Below, piece after piece: positions 1 to 8,984 of a stretch of DNA of 64,000 nucleotides. The notes beneath the pieces are model-generated. The model had not been told where the DNA came from, ran no database searches, and saw nothing but the letters and a program-made list of their open reading frames with translations. The stretch comes from Calditrichia bacterium. Its GTDB lineage: Bacteria > Calditrichota > Calditrichia > RBG-13-44-9 > J075. Position 1 is the first letter of the stretch. Each line of letters opens with the position of its first letter. The DNA is taken from NCBI GenBank assembly GCA_028284905.1, contig JANQQU010000077.1, positions 1-64,000 of the forward strand. Reading direction: 5' to 3'. The position numbers and the translations under genes were made by a program.

Positions 1-18
1 GGCTTTTTTCTTCGGCAT
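1..18 (-). CDS. 5' end of a gene running off the left edge (partial)
   Basis: A minus-strand ATG at position 18 opens the frame M-P-K-K-K-A and leaves the window. The bases just upstream on that strand contain AGAGGA about seven bases before the ATG, a good ribosome-binding site, so this is probably a real start. Six residues cannot identify the product. Confidence 0.45.
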
Positions 19-130
19 AATATCCTCTGAACATTGTGGTGATTTTATGAATATTATTGATTTCGAAGAAAAATTCAAACTTTCGCACAGCATTGATTCG
101 ACATTGGATATTATATGCATCTCCTAAAAA

Positions 131-177
131 CCTAAACCCCTAATCACCTGTTTTCCACAGGCAATTAGGGGTTTAGA
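131..177 (-). terminator. Rho-independent terminator after the outer-membrane protein gene
   Basis: A perfect 13-bp stem (132-144 with 164-176, CTAAACCCCTAAT and its complement) sits 35 bases beyond the stop of the minus-strand gene. On that strand it is followed by a short T-rich run (GTTTTTAGG). The loop holds a smaller CCTG/CAGG stem. Confidence 0.6.
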
Positions 178-210
178 CTTTAGGTGAAGCAAATGCAGTA
201 ACAATCGTTT

Positions 211-858
211 TTAGCGCTGCCCGCCAATCTCAAACTTGATCTCGAAAGTCGAATGATCTTTTTTACCGGCAATCTCTTCCTGAAAGAAAGTATAACGGTA
301 TTGGGGACGAACGGAAACAAAAAAATTGGCGCGCGTGGTAACATCTACGCCGAAGCCGAACAATATATTATAGGTCATTTCATATTGACTTTCCGGATCG
401 ACCTGCCGAACGACGCCATTCGTACTGATGTACTGTTCTTTCGGGAAATTCATACCGTAAGCCATACCAACCTGTCCAACAATGTGCGGGCGGAAATTAT
501 CTTCAATATCATCCGCAAAGAGGCGCTTTTTCAGTTCAAAATTCAGGGGAATCATAAACATGCGGTTGGCGTCATTCAGCGTGTAATACTGATTCACGAA
601 AGGATCATAGTAAGGAATTTCATTGTCATCCCGAATCGCAAAAAACTCTAAATTCACCCCAAAATGCATGTAGCCAGGCAATTTAAAGCGGTACAGTCCC
701 CCGAGAGCAATACCATTGGTTGAAAGAGAAAAGGTGATCGCACGTTCGTTTTTATGCACCGGCACCGATTCAAAATCATCAAACTCCTGCGCAGTCAACG
801 GCATGGAGACGAGAACCAGTAACATCAGGGCAAAAGCCGTTTTGAAAAAGTTAGACAT
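211..858 (-). CDS. Outer-membrane beta-barrel protein, function unknown
   Basis: A 215-residue protein with a clear Sec signal peptide (basic start, hydrophobic core, cleavage near LTAQ at residue 24). The rest is alternating polar and hydrophobic strands rich in aromatic residues, with periodic Tyr/Phe, as in small outer-membrane barrels of the OmpA/porin type. No enzymatic motif is visible. AGGAG lies seven bases before the ATG, which supports the start. It is monocistronic, with its own terminator downstream. It probably sits in the outer membrane as a small pore or structural barrel. The family is not recognised more closely than that. Confidence 0.7.
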   Translation of the reverse strand: MSNFFKTAFALMLLVLVSMPLTAQEFDDFESVPVHKNERAITFSLSTNGIALGGLYRFKLPGYMHFGVNLEFFAIRDDNEIPYYDPFVNQYYTLNDANRMFMIPLNFELKKRLFADDIEDNFRPHIVGQVGMAYGMNFPKEQYISTNGVVRQVDPESQYEMTYNILFGFGVDVTTRANFFVSVRPQYRYTFFQEEIAGKKDHSTFEIKFEIGGQR

Positions 859-933
859 GTGGCAGCTCCTGTATCAAGTTAATGCATGAATATAACAAAA
901 ATTATCGACCAAAGTATAAGTTACACGACAAAC

Positions 934-974
934 TAAAAAAAAAGCTCCCCAATTTATTAAAATTGGAGAGCTTT
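934..974 (-). terminator. Rho-independent terminator of ssb
   Basis: A 15-bp stem with one mismatch (941-955 with 960-974, AAAGCTC...AATTT) lies 20 bases past the ssb stop. On the minus strand it is followed by an unbroken run of nine T. Confidence 0.85.
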
Positions 975-993
975 AATAGTTTGTAGGGCGATA

Positions 994-1425
994 TTAAAAC
1001 GGGACATCGTCCTGAGAAATTTCCATATCGGCCGGCGGTTCCATCTCCATCGGCGCACCGGCACTGCCGCCAGCACCGCTACTCTGCTGTTGAGATTCCA
1101 GCAGTTGGACATCCAGAGCCACCACTTCCGTAGTAAAACGCTTCTGTCCGCTCTGATCTTCCCAGCTACGGGTTTGCAGGCGACCTTCTACGTATACACG
1201 ATAGCCTTTTTTGACATATTCTTTACAAAATTCTGCGGTACGATTCCAAACAACCACGCGATGCCAGTCGGTTTCGTCTTTCCAGTTGCCTTCTTTATCT
1301 TTATAGCCGCGATTGGTCGCAACATTAAAGTTAGCAACAGCAGCACCACTCGGTGTGTAACGCACTTCCGGATCGCTCCCCAAACGTCCGATCAGAATTA
1401 CTTTGTTAATTGAACCACGAGACAT
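994..1425 (-). CDS. ssb: Single-stranded DNA-binding protein
   Basis: A 143-residue SSB that coats single-stranded DNA during replication, repair and recombination. The N-terminal 110 residues form the OB fold and start with the standard '[12 protein letters not shown]' strand, followed by 'EVRYTPSG' and 'TDWHRVVVW'. A Gln/Gly/Pro-rich linker leads to an acidic tail ending DDVPF, the conserved tip that recruits partner proteins. Length is typical for a tetrameric bacterial SSB. The start has AGGGGG about six bases upstream. It is separate from the glyQS operon upstream, with a gap of about 390 bases, and has its own terminator. Confidence 0.97.
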   Translation of the reverse strand: MSRGSINKVILIGRLGSDPEVRYTPSGAAVANFNVATNRGYKDKEGNWKDETDWHRVVVWNRTAEFCKEYVKKGYRVYVEGRLQTRSWEDQSGQKRFTTEVVALDVQLLESQQQSSGAGGSAGAPMEMEPPADMEISQDDVPF

Positions 1426-1739
1426 AATAAAACCCCCTTATAGAAGAGTTAGTTTGTATAAATTACCTTTATCAATTTAAGCGCATTATTTCCCGATGCA
1501 ACAGAAATTTCCCCGCTGGCAAGAAAATCCATACCATATTTTCCCGGGCATTTAGGAAAATAAATCGCGCTCATTGTTATTACATTACCGAATGTCTGAA
1601 ATATTCAGAAAGGAAAGTACAAAATACCGGGGAATTTTTCTTCCGACAATATTCCTGTTTATTATTAACCCCCGTAAAACTTCAAAACACCCTAAGCCCT
1701 GTAAGGGCGCGACCCTAACCTCGGGCATAAAGCCCGAGG

Positions 1740-1781
1740 AAAAAATGCCTGACAGCGAGCATCTCACCCAACCATCAGGCA
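1740..1781 (-). terminator. Rho-independent terminator of the rsmA-mgtE-recO-glyQS operon
   Basis: A TGCCTGA/TCAGGCA stem (1746-1752 with 1775-1781) lies 34 bases past the glyQS stop and is followed on the minus strand by six T. A second hairpin (CCTCGGGC/GCCCGAGG, 1719-1739) sits directly beyond it. Confidence 0.65.
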
Positions 1782-1814
1782 TATATAAATTCATACGATA
1801 GATTTCAAAAATTC

Positions 1815-3263
1815 CTAGATCACACGATCGAGCAGATAATTCATCGCCTGATCTTTCGAAATGCGTTCCTGCGCCATGCTGTCCCTTTCCCGCACGGTAA
1901 TCGTTCCGTCTTCCAGGGTTTGGGTATCCACAGTAAAGCAATAGGGAGTTCCCACTTCATCTTGACGGCGATAGCGACGGCCAACCGCACCGGACTCGTC
2001 ATAGAATACCCGGAAATGCTTGCGCAGGTTATCGACGATCTCATGCGCGACTTCCGGCATACCGTCTTTTTTCACCAGTGGAAATACTGCTGCCTTCATC
2101 GGGGCGATTGTCGGCTTAAAGCGCATCACTACCCGTTCTTCTTCCTCGGCATATGCATCTGCCAGGGTTGTCAGCATCAGGCGGTCCACCCCGGTGGAAG
2201 TCTCCACCACATACGGCACATACTTTTCACCGGCTTCCTGATCGAAATACTTCAGGTTTTTCCGGGAATATTCCTGATGACGGCCAAGGTCGAAATCGGT
2301 GCGATTATGAATACCTTCGATCTCGCTCCAGCCAAAGGGGAATTCATATTCGATATCAAACGCTGCCTTCGCATAGTGAGCCAATTCGCCATCACCATGG
2401 GCATGGAACTTCAGCTTGTCGTGATTAATTCCCAGGCGCTCGTACCACTTCAGGCGCTCCGCTTTCCAGTATTCGAAGAATTCATCATCACTGCCGGGCT
2501 TCACGAAATATTGCATTTCCATCTGCTCGAACTCACGCATACGGAAGATGAAGTTACCGGGCGTAATTTCATTGCGGAAAGCTTTCCCGATCTGGGCAAT
2601 ACCAAAGGGCAGTTTCTGGCGGGATGCTTCCCGCACGTTATGGAAATTCACATAAATTCCCTGTGCGGTTTCCGGACGGAGGAAGACAATATTCGCATCG
2701 CTTTCTACCGGGCCCATAAATGTTTTGAACATCAGGTTAAACATCCGCGGTTCGGTTAAAGTACCGGCCTTTTTGGTATCCGGTCCGACGACGTTCTCAT
2801 AAGCGGATACATCGATATCGCTAAGAGATTTAACATCGAATTCTTCTTCGCTGACCCGTGCCTTTTTCAGTTTTTTCGCAACGGATTCCGGTGCGCCTTC
2901 CGGAAAAGCATACATCAGGCCTTCACCCGATTTTGGCACATAAACAGAGAGTTGATCTTCCCGGTAGCGATTTTTGGTTTCCCGGCAGTCGATCATCGGG
3001 TCGGTAAATCCGTCTACGTGGCCGGACGCTTCCCAGACGCGGGGATGCATCAAAATACTGGCATCCAACCCTTCAACATCATTACGCTCATAGACCATGG
3101 ATTTCCACCAGAGGTCCTTGATATTTTTCTTCAATTCTACCCCGAGCGGCCCATAATCATAGCAACTGTTGATACCACCATAGACTTCGCTGCTCTGAAA
3201 GATGAAACCTTTCCGCTTACACAAACCTACCAGTTTTTCCATCGATTTTAATTGCTCAGACAC
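1815..3263 (-). CDS. glyQS: Glycine--tRNA ligase, homodimeric (class II) type
   Basis: A 482-residue enzyme that charges tRNA-Gly with glycine using ATP. This is the single-chain alpha2 form found in archaea, eukaryotes and some bacteria, not the alpha2beta2 form. The start carries the diagnostic 'SSEVYGGINSCYDYGPLG' motif. Class II elements follow: 'FNLMFKT', 'RPETAQGIYVNF', 'IGKAFRNEITPGNFIFRMRE' and the C-terminal 'ETSTGVDRLML' (motif 3). The C-terminal 100 residues form the anticodon-binding domain. AGAGG about eight bases upstream supports the start. It lies about 110 bases downstream of recO on the same strand and is probably the last gene of the rsmA-mgtE-recO unit. Confidence 0.96.
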   Translation of the reverse strand: MSEQLKSMEKLVGLCKRKGFIFQSSEVYGGINSCYDYGPLGVELKKNIKDLWWKSMVYERNDVEGLDASILMHPRVWEASGHVDGFTDPMIDCRETKNRYREDQLSVYVPKSGEGLMYAFPEGAPESVAKKLKKARVSEEEFDVKSLSDIDVSAYENVVGPDTKKAGTLTEPRMFNLMFKTFMGPVESDANIVFLRPETAQGIYVNFHNVREASRQKLPFGIAQIGKAFRNEITPGNFIFRMREFEQMEMQYFVKPGSDDEFFEYWKAERLKWYERLGINHDKLKFHAHGDGELAHYAKAAFDIEYEFPFGWSEIEGIHNRTDFDLGRHQEYSRKNLKYFDQEAGEKYVPYVVETSTGVDRLMLTTLADAYAEEEERVVMRFKPTIAPMKAAVFPLVKKDGMPEVAHEIVDNLRKHFRVFYDESGAVGRRYRRQDEVGTPYCFTVDTQTLEDGTITVRERDSMAQERISKDQAMNYLLDRVI

Positions 3264-3373
3264 TGCAATACCTCTTTCTTTAAATTTCGCGAACTACTTT
3301 TATATCTCATTCTATTTATTTCACTTTGGACGTCCCCGTTTGGGAAGCGCCAATTTAATGCATTTTTTCCCAA

Positions 3374-4138
3374 TCACATATACCATTTCAAAGATTTTAG
3401 GCTGATCCGGGTTTCGGTATGATAGGTGATATGTCGGAGGAGAATATCGGTGAGATCCGGGCGAATCGTCTCAAGTAGTTCCGGTTTAAATGCCTGCAAA
3501 TCAGCAACAGTAGCTGTCGCCAGTCCGGACAGCTGTTCCCATTGATTACGATTGAGACGAACAGCATTCCGGGAGAAGGTGTTGTTACAATTCGCGCAGC
3601 GGCAGCCGCCATTTTCCATATCGAGCACCAGCGGAAAGGCCGCCGGTTCATTTTTGCAGTTCGCACAATGGGAGAGCACCCAGCCAAAACCGAGGGTTTC
3701 ACTCAATTGCAGCATATAGTGCCAGAGGTACAACTTTGGATTGTCCGGACCAAGCGCATCGAGTTTTTCCAGCAGGTCAGTTGTATACTGAAAGAAATCC
3801 GGTACCGGCTCGTGGACCGGCAATAATTCCTGAACCAACTCTAACGTAGAAAAAGCGACAGCGGTATATTGCAAATCTTCCCGAATACGATGGTAGGAAT
3901 TAATCAGCGACGCGCTGGTTAATGTTTGAAACGCCCGGCCGTCTTTATAAGCAGCGATCACCTCGATATGATTCATCGTTTCCAGTACCCCACGAAAAGG
4001 ACTTTTCGGACGGAAAGCGCCGCGGGCAATCACTTTCATGTAGCCATGATCGCGGGTAAAAAGCTGCACCATCCTGCTGGAGTCCCGCCATTTTGCTGTG
4101 GCGACAACGATGGCCTCTGTTTTAACAATACTGCTCAT
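3374..4138 (-). CDS. recO: DNA repair protein RecO
   Basis: A 254-residue RecO that loads RecA onto SSB-coated gaps together with RecR. The N-terminal OB fold covers residues 1-80 ('TEAIVVATAKWRDSSRMVQLF'). The helical C-terminal part carries a four-Cys zinc site in two CxxC pairs ('CANCKNEP' and 'CRCANCNN'), as in many RecO proteins. It starts three bases after the mgtE stop, so translation is probably coupled. No strong Shine-Dalgarno sequence is visible. Confidence 0.93.
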   Translation of the reverse strand: MSSIVKTEAIVVATAKWRDSSRMVQLFTRDHGYMKVIARGAFRPKSPFRGVLETMNHIEVIAAYKDGRAFQTLTSASLINSYHRIREDLQYTAVAFSTLELVQELLPVHEPVPDFFQYTTDLLEKLDALGPDNPKLYLWHYMLQLSETLGFGWVLSHCANCKNEPAAFPLVLDMENGGCRCANCNNTFSRNAVRLNRNQWEQLSGLATATVADLQAFKPELLETIRPDLTDILLRHITYHTETRISLKSLKWYM

Positions 4139-4141
4139 AAT

Positions 4142-5524
4142 TTACGTCTGCATAAAGTATTGAAACGAAAAGAATAAAAGAGAGAAGTAAATCAACAACC
4201 CAATGACGTCGTTGAACGTCGCCACAAAGGGGCCGGTTGCCAGGGCCGGGTCGACATTAATCTTTTTAAACATAAAGGGGATGACTGCACCAAAGAGCGA
4301 TGCATTCATAATGACAACCATTAAAGTGCCGGAAAGGATCGTCGCAAAACGCTGATCGCCGAGCAAGAAGATCACCGTTACAAAGATCATAATAGCAATG
4401 ACCATTCCGGTGATTAATGCAGTGCGAAATTCCCGCCAAAGCCGGCGGTGTATATCCCGTTCGGAAATTTCGCCGGTCGACAATCCGCGCACGACGATAA
4501 TGCTCGATTGTTGCCCGGTGCTACCCCCGATCGCCATCACCAGCGGTACGAAAATCGCGGACATGGTAATTCGCTCAATGGTCTGCTGATAGAAAATCAT
4601 GATGTAAGCGGAAAGCAGTTCGCCGAAGAAGGAAATGATCAACCAGGGAAGCCGTGCCTGCGCGACGCGGAAAACGCTATCTTCGAGAATTTCTTCCTCA
4701 CCGGTACCGGCGATGCGCCCGAGGTCTTCATCAGTTTCTTCGTTGATAACATCGAGAATGTCATCAATGGTAATCCGCCCGATCAGCTTATGATCCTGAT
4801 CGACGACCGGCGCGGAAACCAGATCATATTTTTTAAAGATGTAAGCGACCTCTTCCTGGTCCGTGTCAAACATAATCGAATAGACATCGGAATCCATGAT
4901 CGCTTCCAGCGATTGTTTCGCATCGGCCAGAATCAAATCTTTCAAGGTCAGGTAACCAACCAGGCGCCCGACATCGTTAACGACATAACATTGATAGATG
5001 TCGTCAACTTCTTCACTCTGCGCCCGAATCTCCTGAATGGTATCTTCCACACTAAAGTTGACATTGACCGCCACATACTCCTTCGCCATAATACCACCGG
5101 CGGAGTCTTCCGGATAATGCAGCAGTTCCTGGATCTCCTCAGAACTTTCTTCCTCCACCTGGGCGAGTACTTCGTTTGCCTTATCCTCGGAGAATTCCTT
5201 AACGACCTCGATAACGTCTACCGCGTCATCAGAGTCCATTTCATTGACCAGTTCGGCAATCTTGCTACTGTCCAACTCTTCGAGAACGTCTTCTTTCGGC
5301 GCGTCTTCCAGTTCCGCCAACACCTCGCTGGCAATTTCCGGATCGAGTAGTTCCATAATTTCGTTACGATGGTCCTGCCCGAGGCGCTCCAGCAGGTCGG
5401 CAATATCCGCCGGGTGGAGATCAACCAATATGTTTAAGACAAAATCCGGTTGCTGATGGTTCAGCAGATAACGAATATTGTCGAGAATCTCTTCGTATTT
5501 ATAATTCAGGGTGGTTGTTTTCAT
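4142..5524 (-). CDS. mgtE: Magnesium transporter MgtE
   Basis: A 460-residue magnesium channel or transporter. An acidic N-terminal superhelical domain (about 1-135, rich in LLERL/ELVNEM repeats) is followed by two CBS domains (about 140-265, 'EYVAVNVNFSVEDTIQEI' and 'DSDVYSIMFDTDQEEVAYI') and five membrane helices in the last 180 residues. 'VPLVMAIGGSTGQQSS' corresponds to the conserved pore region. In the family the cytoplasmic domains bind magnesium and gate the pore. The start has AGGAGG eight bases upstream and overlaps the rsmA stop by ATGA. No M-box-like leader is possible here, because the gene is inside an operon. Confidence 0.95.
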   Translation of the reverse strand: MKTTTLNYKYEEILDNIRYLLNHQQPDFVLNILVDLHPADIADLLERLGQDHRNEIMELLDPEIASEVLAELEDAPKEDVLEELDSSKIAELVNEMDSDDAVDVIEVVKEFSEDKANEVLAQVEEESSEEIQELLHYPEDSAGGIMAKEYVAVNVNFSVEDTIQEIRAQSEEVDDIYQCYVVNDVGRLVGYLTLKDLILADAKQSLEAIMDSDVYSIMFDTDQEEVAYIFKKYDLVSAPVVDQDHKLIGRITIDDILDVINEETDEDLGRIAGTGEEEILEDSVFRVAQARLPWLIISFFGELLSAYIMIFYQQTIERITMSAIFVPLVMAIGGSTGQQSSIIVVRGLSTGEISERDIHRRLWREFRTALITGMVIAIMIFVTVIFLLGDQRFATILSGTLMVVIMNASLFGAVIPFMFKKINVDPALATGPFVATFNDVIGLLIYFSLLFFSFQYFMQT

Positions 5525-6333
5525 GGCGCCGCCTCCTTTTTCAACTGCCAGTAAATAGCATCAGCAAGGTCAATCCATTCGGGAATAGGTAGTTGTTCCG
5601 GTCTTTGCGTCAGATCGGCATCTAATTTACGTAAAAGCGTTGCTGAGAACAACATGGATAAGGATTTACGCAGCATCTTCCGGCGGTGCTGAAAACAATG
5701 GCGGATCAGCTTCCGGAATAAGTCAAAATCCTGGAAACGTGCCATCACATCTTTCCGAAATGTGAGGCGCACAACCGCCGAATGTACTTTTGGCGGGGGA
5801 AAGAAGAGCTTTGCCGGCACCTTGAAGCAATATTTAACGCTGGAAAATAATTGCGTATTGATCGCGAGCAGGCCGTAGGATTTATTGCCGTGATCAGCCT
5901 TCAAACGATCGGCCACTTCTTTTTGCATCATAATAACAGCGCTGTGCAAACGATCGGCATTTTCAAATAAGCGAAAAAGAATCGGAGAGGTGATATTATA
6001 AGGAATATTACCAACGACCATCACATGGTGATCAGGATAATTATCGATAATTTCCGTCAATGGAACGGTCAGGAAATCCGATTCTACCAGGGAGAAATTT
6101 TCAGCCGCAGCAAAGCGTTCTCGCAAGCCGGCGGCCAACTCCGAATCAATCTCGATACCGATGTATTGATCGCCGGAGGCCAGCAGGAACTCAGTGAGAA
6201 CACCTTGTCCCGGGCCGATTTCGATAATGAGACGCGGCTCGCCTGCTGGCACCAACCCAACTATTTTCCGGGCGATATTTTTATCGCGGAGAAAATTCTG
6301 CCCCCACTTCTTTTTTGGCTGTGTCTGCATCAT
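5521..6333 (-). CDS. rsmA: 16S rRNA dimethyladenosine transferase RsmA (KsgA)
   Basis: A 270-residue SAM-dependent methyltransferase that dimethylates two adjacent adenines near the 3' end of 16S rRNA. It shows 'KKWGQNFLRDKNIARKIV' at the N-terminus, the SAM-binding 'IEIGPGQGVLTE' and the catalytic 'GNIPYNITSPI' (NIPY). The C-terminal helical domain is intact. First gene of a tightly packed minus-strand operon, with a four-base overlap with mgtE. Two adjacent ATG codons (6333 and 6330) could each start it. The divergent gene on the other side encodes an AbgT transporter. Confidence 0.95.
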   Translation of the reverse strand: MMQTQPKKKWGQNFLRDKNIARKIVGLVPAGEPRLIIEIGPGQGVLTEFLLASGDQYIGIEIDSELAAGLRERFAAAENFSLVESDFLTVPLTEIIDNYPDHHVMVVGNIPYNITSPILFRLFENADRLHSAVIMMQKEVADRLKADHGNKSYGLLAINTQLFSSVKYCFKVPAKLFFPPPKVHSAVVRLTFRKDVMARFQDFDLFRKLIRHCFQHRRKMLRKSLSMLFSATLLRKLDADLTQRPEQLPIPEWIDLADAIYWQLKKEAAP

Positions 6334-6350
6334 CTTAATTAAAAAAGGTT

Positions 6351-6379
6351 TTGAATAAGTGGCTGAAAGTTTTTATTCT
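6351..6379 (+). promoter_or_regulatory. Candidate sigma-70 promoter for the AbgT-family gene
   Basis: TTGAAT at 6351-6356 and TATTCT at 6374-6379 are separated by 17 bases. They lie in the divergent gap, about 100 bases before the chosen start. Two mismatches to consensus at -10 make this only a candidate. Confidence 0.35.
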
Positions 6380-6481
6380 CTACATTCCGGTTGATGAAAC
6401 CGTTCAATTTACAGCGACCTCAGCCCAATAAAAAGCAGGTTTTGAGGTAATTTTCTTTGAATGCAACAGAAGAGGTTCCCT

Positions 6482-8026
6482 ATGAGCAATCAGCCATCTC
6501 AGGAAAGCACCTGGATTTCACGCTTTCTGATGATCGTCGAAAAAGGCGGTAACGCCCTTCCCCATCCGGCAACGCTATTCGGATTATTTGCCCTGTTAGT
6601 TGTGATTATTTCCGGTATTGTCGCCCAATTCAATCTTTCCGTAGTGCATCCCAGCACCCAACAGGTGATTGAACCGGTCAGCCTGTTATCGGTGTCCGGC
6701 CTGCATCGGATTATCACGGAGTTGGTGACGAACTTTACCGATTTTGCCCCGTTGGGCGTCGTGCTGGTTGCTATGCTCGGTATCGGCATCGCGGAAAGCA
6801 GCGGCTTTATCGGCTCCGCCCTGCGTCTGCTGGTTATCAAATCTCCGAAGCGATTGCTGACTTTCGTTATCGTTTTTGCCGGCGTATTGTCCAATGCTGC
6901 CAGCGAGGTTGGCTATGTGCTGCTCGTGCCGCTGGGTGCGATTATCTTTCTTGCGGTTGGCCGCCACCCGATTGCCGGACTGGCTGCTGCTTTCGCCGGT
7001 GTTTCCGGTGGTTACAGTGCGAACCTGGTACTGGGCACTATCGATCCATTGCTGGCCGGTCTTTCCCAGGAAGCGGCACAGATTATTGATCCTTCCTATA
7101 CCGTTAATCCTGCTGCAAACTGGTATTTTATGATTATCTCTACATTTTTTGTTGCCGCGGCCGGTACCTGGGTGACTGAAAAAGTGGTGATTCCCCGTCT
7201 GGGCAAATACACCGGTGATGAAAAGCCGGAAGAAATTCGCGATCTCACCAGCGAAGAACGACGCGGATTGAAATTTTCCCTGGTCTCTTTCATTGTTGCA
7301 ATGATCCTGATCATCTGGGGATTGATTCCCGGCGACATGATGAGCACCGGCGGTTTTCTCCTCGATCCGGAAACGACAAATATTTTCAAATCGCCATTCA
7401 TTCAAGGGATTGTTACTTTCATTTTCGTGCTGGGCGCATTAATGGGGATTGCTTACGGCATTGGGGCCGGCACCATCAGCAACGATACTGATGTGATGAA
7501 AGGGATGGGCAAAGCCATGTCCACCCTGGGGATCTACATGGTATTGTGTTTCTTTGCCGCGCAGTTTGTCGCTTACTTTAAGTGGACGAATCTCGGATTG
7601 ATCTTCGCGGTGAAGGGGGCAGCTGTTTTGGAAGCATCCGGCCTGGGGCCGATTCCCTTGATGCTCGCATTCATTTTCCTTGCCGCCTTAAGCAACATGT
7701 TTATGGGGAGCGCCTCGGCTAAGTGGGCGATCCTCGCCCCGGTATTTATACCGATGTTTATGCTGAACGGTTTTAGCCCGGAGCTCATTCAGGTGACTTA
7801 CCGGATTGGGGACAGCGTTACCAATATCATCTCCCCGATGATGTCCTATTTTGCCCTGATCGTGGCATTTGTTGAGCGCTATGAGAAGAATGCCGGCATC
7901 GGCACCGTCATCGCAACGATGTTGCCATACACTTTCGTTTTCCTGATTATCTGGAGCATCCTTCTGATGATCTGGATGAGCGTCGGCGCGCCATTAGGGC
8001 CGGAGGCACCGCTCTTCCTGAAATAG
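6482..8026 (+). CDS. AbgT-family transporter
   Basis: A 514-residue inner-membrane protein of the AbgT (p-aminobenzoyl-glutamate transporter) family. Members are ion-driven importers or drug/sulfonamide exporters, and the substrate here cannot be read from sequence. It opens with '[18 protein letters not shown]', typical of the family, and has about a dozen hydrophobic helices. Family-like segments include '[17 protein letters not shown]', '[14 protein letters not shown]', '[17 protein letters not shown]' and '[15 protein letters not shown]'. The ATG at 6482 was chosen over 6461 because AGAAGAGG lies just before it. Monocistronic, and divergent from rsmA. Confidence 0.9.
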   Translation: MSNQPSQESTWISRFLMIVEKGGNALPHPATLFGLFALLVVIISGIVAQFNLSVVHPSTQQVIEPVSLLSVSGLHRIITELVTNFTDFAPLGVVLVAMLGIGIAESSGFIGSALRLLVIKSPKRLLTFVIVFAGVLSNAASEVGYVLLVPLGAIIFLAVGRHPIAGLAAAFAGVSGGYSANLVLGTIDPLLAGLSQEAAQIIDPSYTVNPAANWYFMIISTFFVAAAGTWVTEKVVIPRLGKYTGDEKPEEIRDLTSEERRGLKFSLVSFIVAMILIIWGLIPGDMMSTGGFLLDPETTNIFKSPFIQGIVTFIFVLGALMGIAYGIGAGTISNDTDVMKGMGKAMSTLGIYMVLCFFAAQFVAYFKWTNLGLIFAVKGAAVLEASGLGPIPLMLAFIFLAALSNMFMGSASAKWAILAPVFIPMFMLNGFSPELIQVTYRIGDSVTNIISPMMSYFALIVAFVERYEKNAGIGTVIATMLPYTFVFLIIWSILLMIWMSVGAPLGPEAPLFLK

Positions 8027-8045
8027 ATGGCGAGTATTTATTTTC

Positions 8046-8124
8046 AGCCACGGACTGGCACGGATACACGCGGATCAAGACTCTTTAACCTTTCATCCGT
8101 GAAGATTTGTGCCAATCCGTGGCT
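8046..8124. repeat. Imperfect intergenic palindrome
   Basis: Arms 8046-8075 and 8095-8124 are near-complementary (AGCCACGGA-y-TGGCAC ... CGGAT). There is no following T run, so it does not look like a terminator. It fills most of the gap between the AbgT and VOC genes. Confidence 0.6.
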
Positions 8125-8239
8125 ATTTTCAACTTCTTCACTATCTTCCAAATCCTACAAATGCATCAATATCGTAGAGAGAATGATGAAACACCTTTAC
8201 TTCATTCCCTGTTTCAAACTCGAAGAATAATAATTTAAC

Positions 8240-8977
8240 GTGGTTGCTAAAATGAACGGCACATTTACCTGGGTGGATCTTTCCACTTTCGATGTTAATT
8301 CGGCGCAGCAGTTCTATCATCATGTACTTGGCTGGGATTATTCCCCGGACGGAACTGATTATATCACCTGTTCCTCCGCAGGTTTATCCAGCGCCGGACT
8401 TTATGAAATGCCCGCCTTCTTTCAAAAAATCAATATGCCCTCTTTCTGGATGACCTACATTGCCGTCAACGATATTGATGCGGTCGTCGAAAAAGCAAAA
8501 CAGCTCGGCGGTAAAATAGAGCTCACTGAAAAAAGTTATGATGGGAAGGTTGCTTTGATAAGGGACCCCGCCGGCGCGGGATTTACCTGTTATGAAGGAA
8601 ATTTGCTTCGAGTGACCCACGACGCTCACACCAATGGCCGCTGGTGTTGGAGTGAACTGTTTGTCTCGGATTTAGCTAAAGTTCAACCTTTCTATACGGC
8701 GTTGTTTGGCTGGCGGCTTGAAACAGAAGGCTGGGATCGATATTCGATCATCCATCAGGATCTGGGCCGAATTGGTGCTATTCAGGTAGCGGACAACAGC
8801 ATCAAAGGGGATAAAGAATTTTGGGCGGTCTATTTTACGGTTGAAAATCTCCAGCAAGTAACGGCTGCGATCGAGCAGGCCGGCGGCCAGGTGATTGATC
8901 AGTATGATAATGCCGACGGAAAGCATCTGCTCGCGTATGACGATCAGGGGGCAGCTTTCTTCCTGACAATTCCTTAA
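8240..8977 (+). CDS. VOC-family (glyoxalase/dioxygenase-like) two-domain protein
   Basis: A 245-residue protein made of two vicinal-oxygen-chelate modules, about 1-120 and 125-245. Each opens with the family pattern ('FTWVDLSTFDVNSAQQFYHH' and 'RWCWSELFVSDLAKVQPFY') and closes with 'ALIRDPAGAGFTCYEG' or 'LAYDDQGAAFFLT'. It resembles the 'VOC family protein' group related to bleomycin-resistance and hydrolase-like paralogues. Substrate unknown. The start is uncertain: GTG at 8240 or ATG at 8252, and neither has a good Shine-Dalgarno sequence. Its stop is only seven bases from the stop of the convergent cyclase gene. Confidence 0.85.
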   Translation: MVAKMNGTFTWVDLSTFDVNSAQQFYHHVLGWDYSPDGTDYITCSSAGLSSAGLYEMPAFFQKINMPSFWMTYIAVNDIDAVVEKAKQLGGKIELTEKSYDGKVALIRDPAGAGFTCYEGNLLRVTHDAHTNGRWCWSELFVSDLAKVQPFYTALFGWRLETEGWDRYSIIHQDLGRIGAIQVADNSIKGDKEFWAVYFTVENLQQVTAAIEQAGGQVIDQYDNADGKHLLAYDDQGAAFFLTIP

Positions 8978-8984
8978 CTTTTTC

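Noticed and set aside
4142-5524. Magnesium riboswitch for mgtE
   Set aside because: mgtE starts inside the rsmA coding end, leaving no room for a leader.
8027-8230. Plus-strand frame of 67 codons after the AbgT gene
   Set aside because: It runs through the 8046-8124 palindrome, has no ribosome-binding site and reads as low-complexity translation of the repeat.
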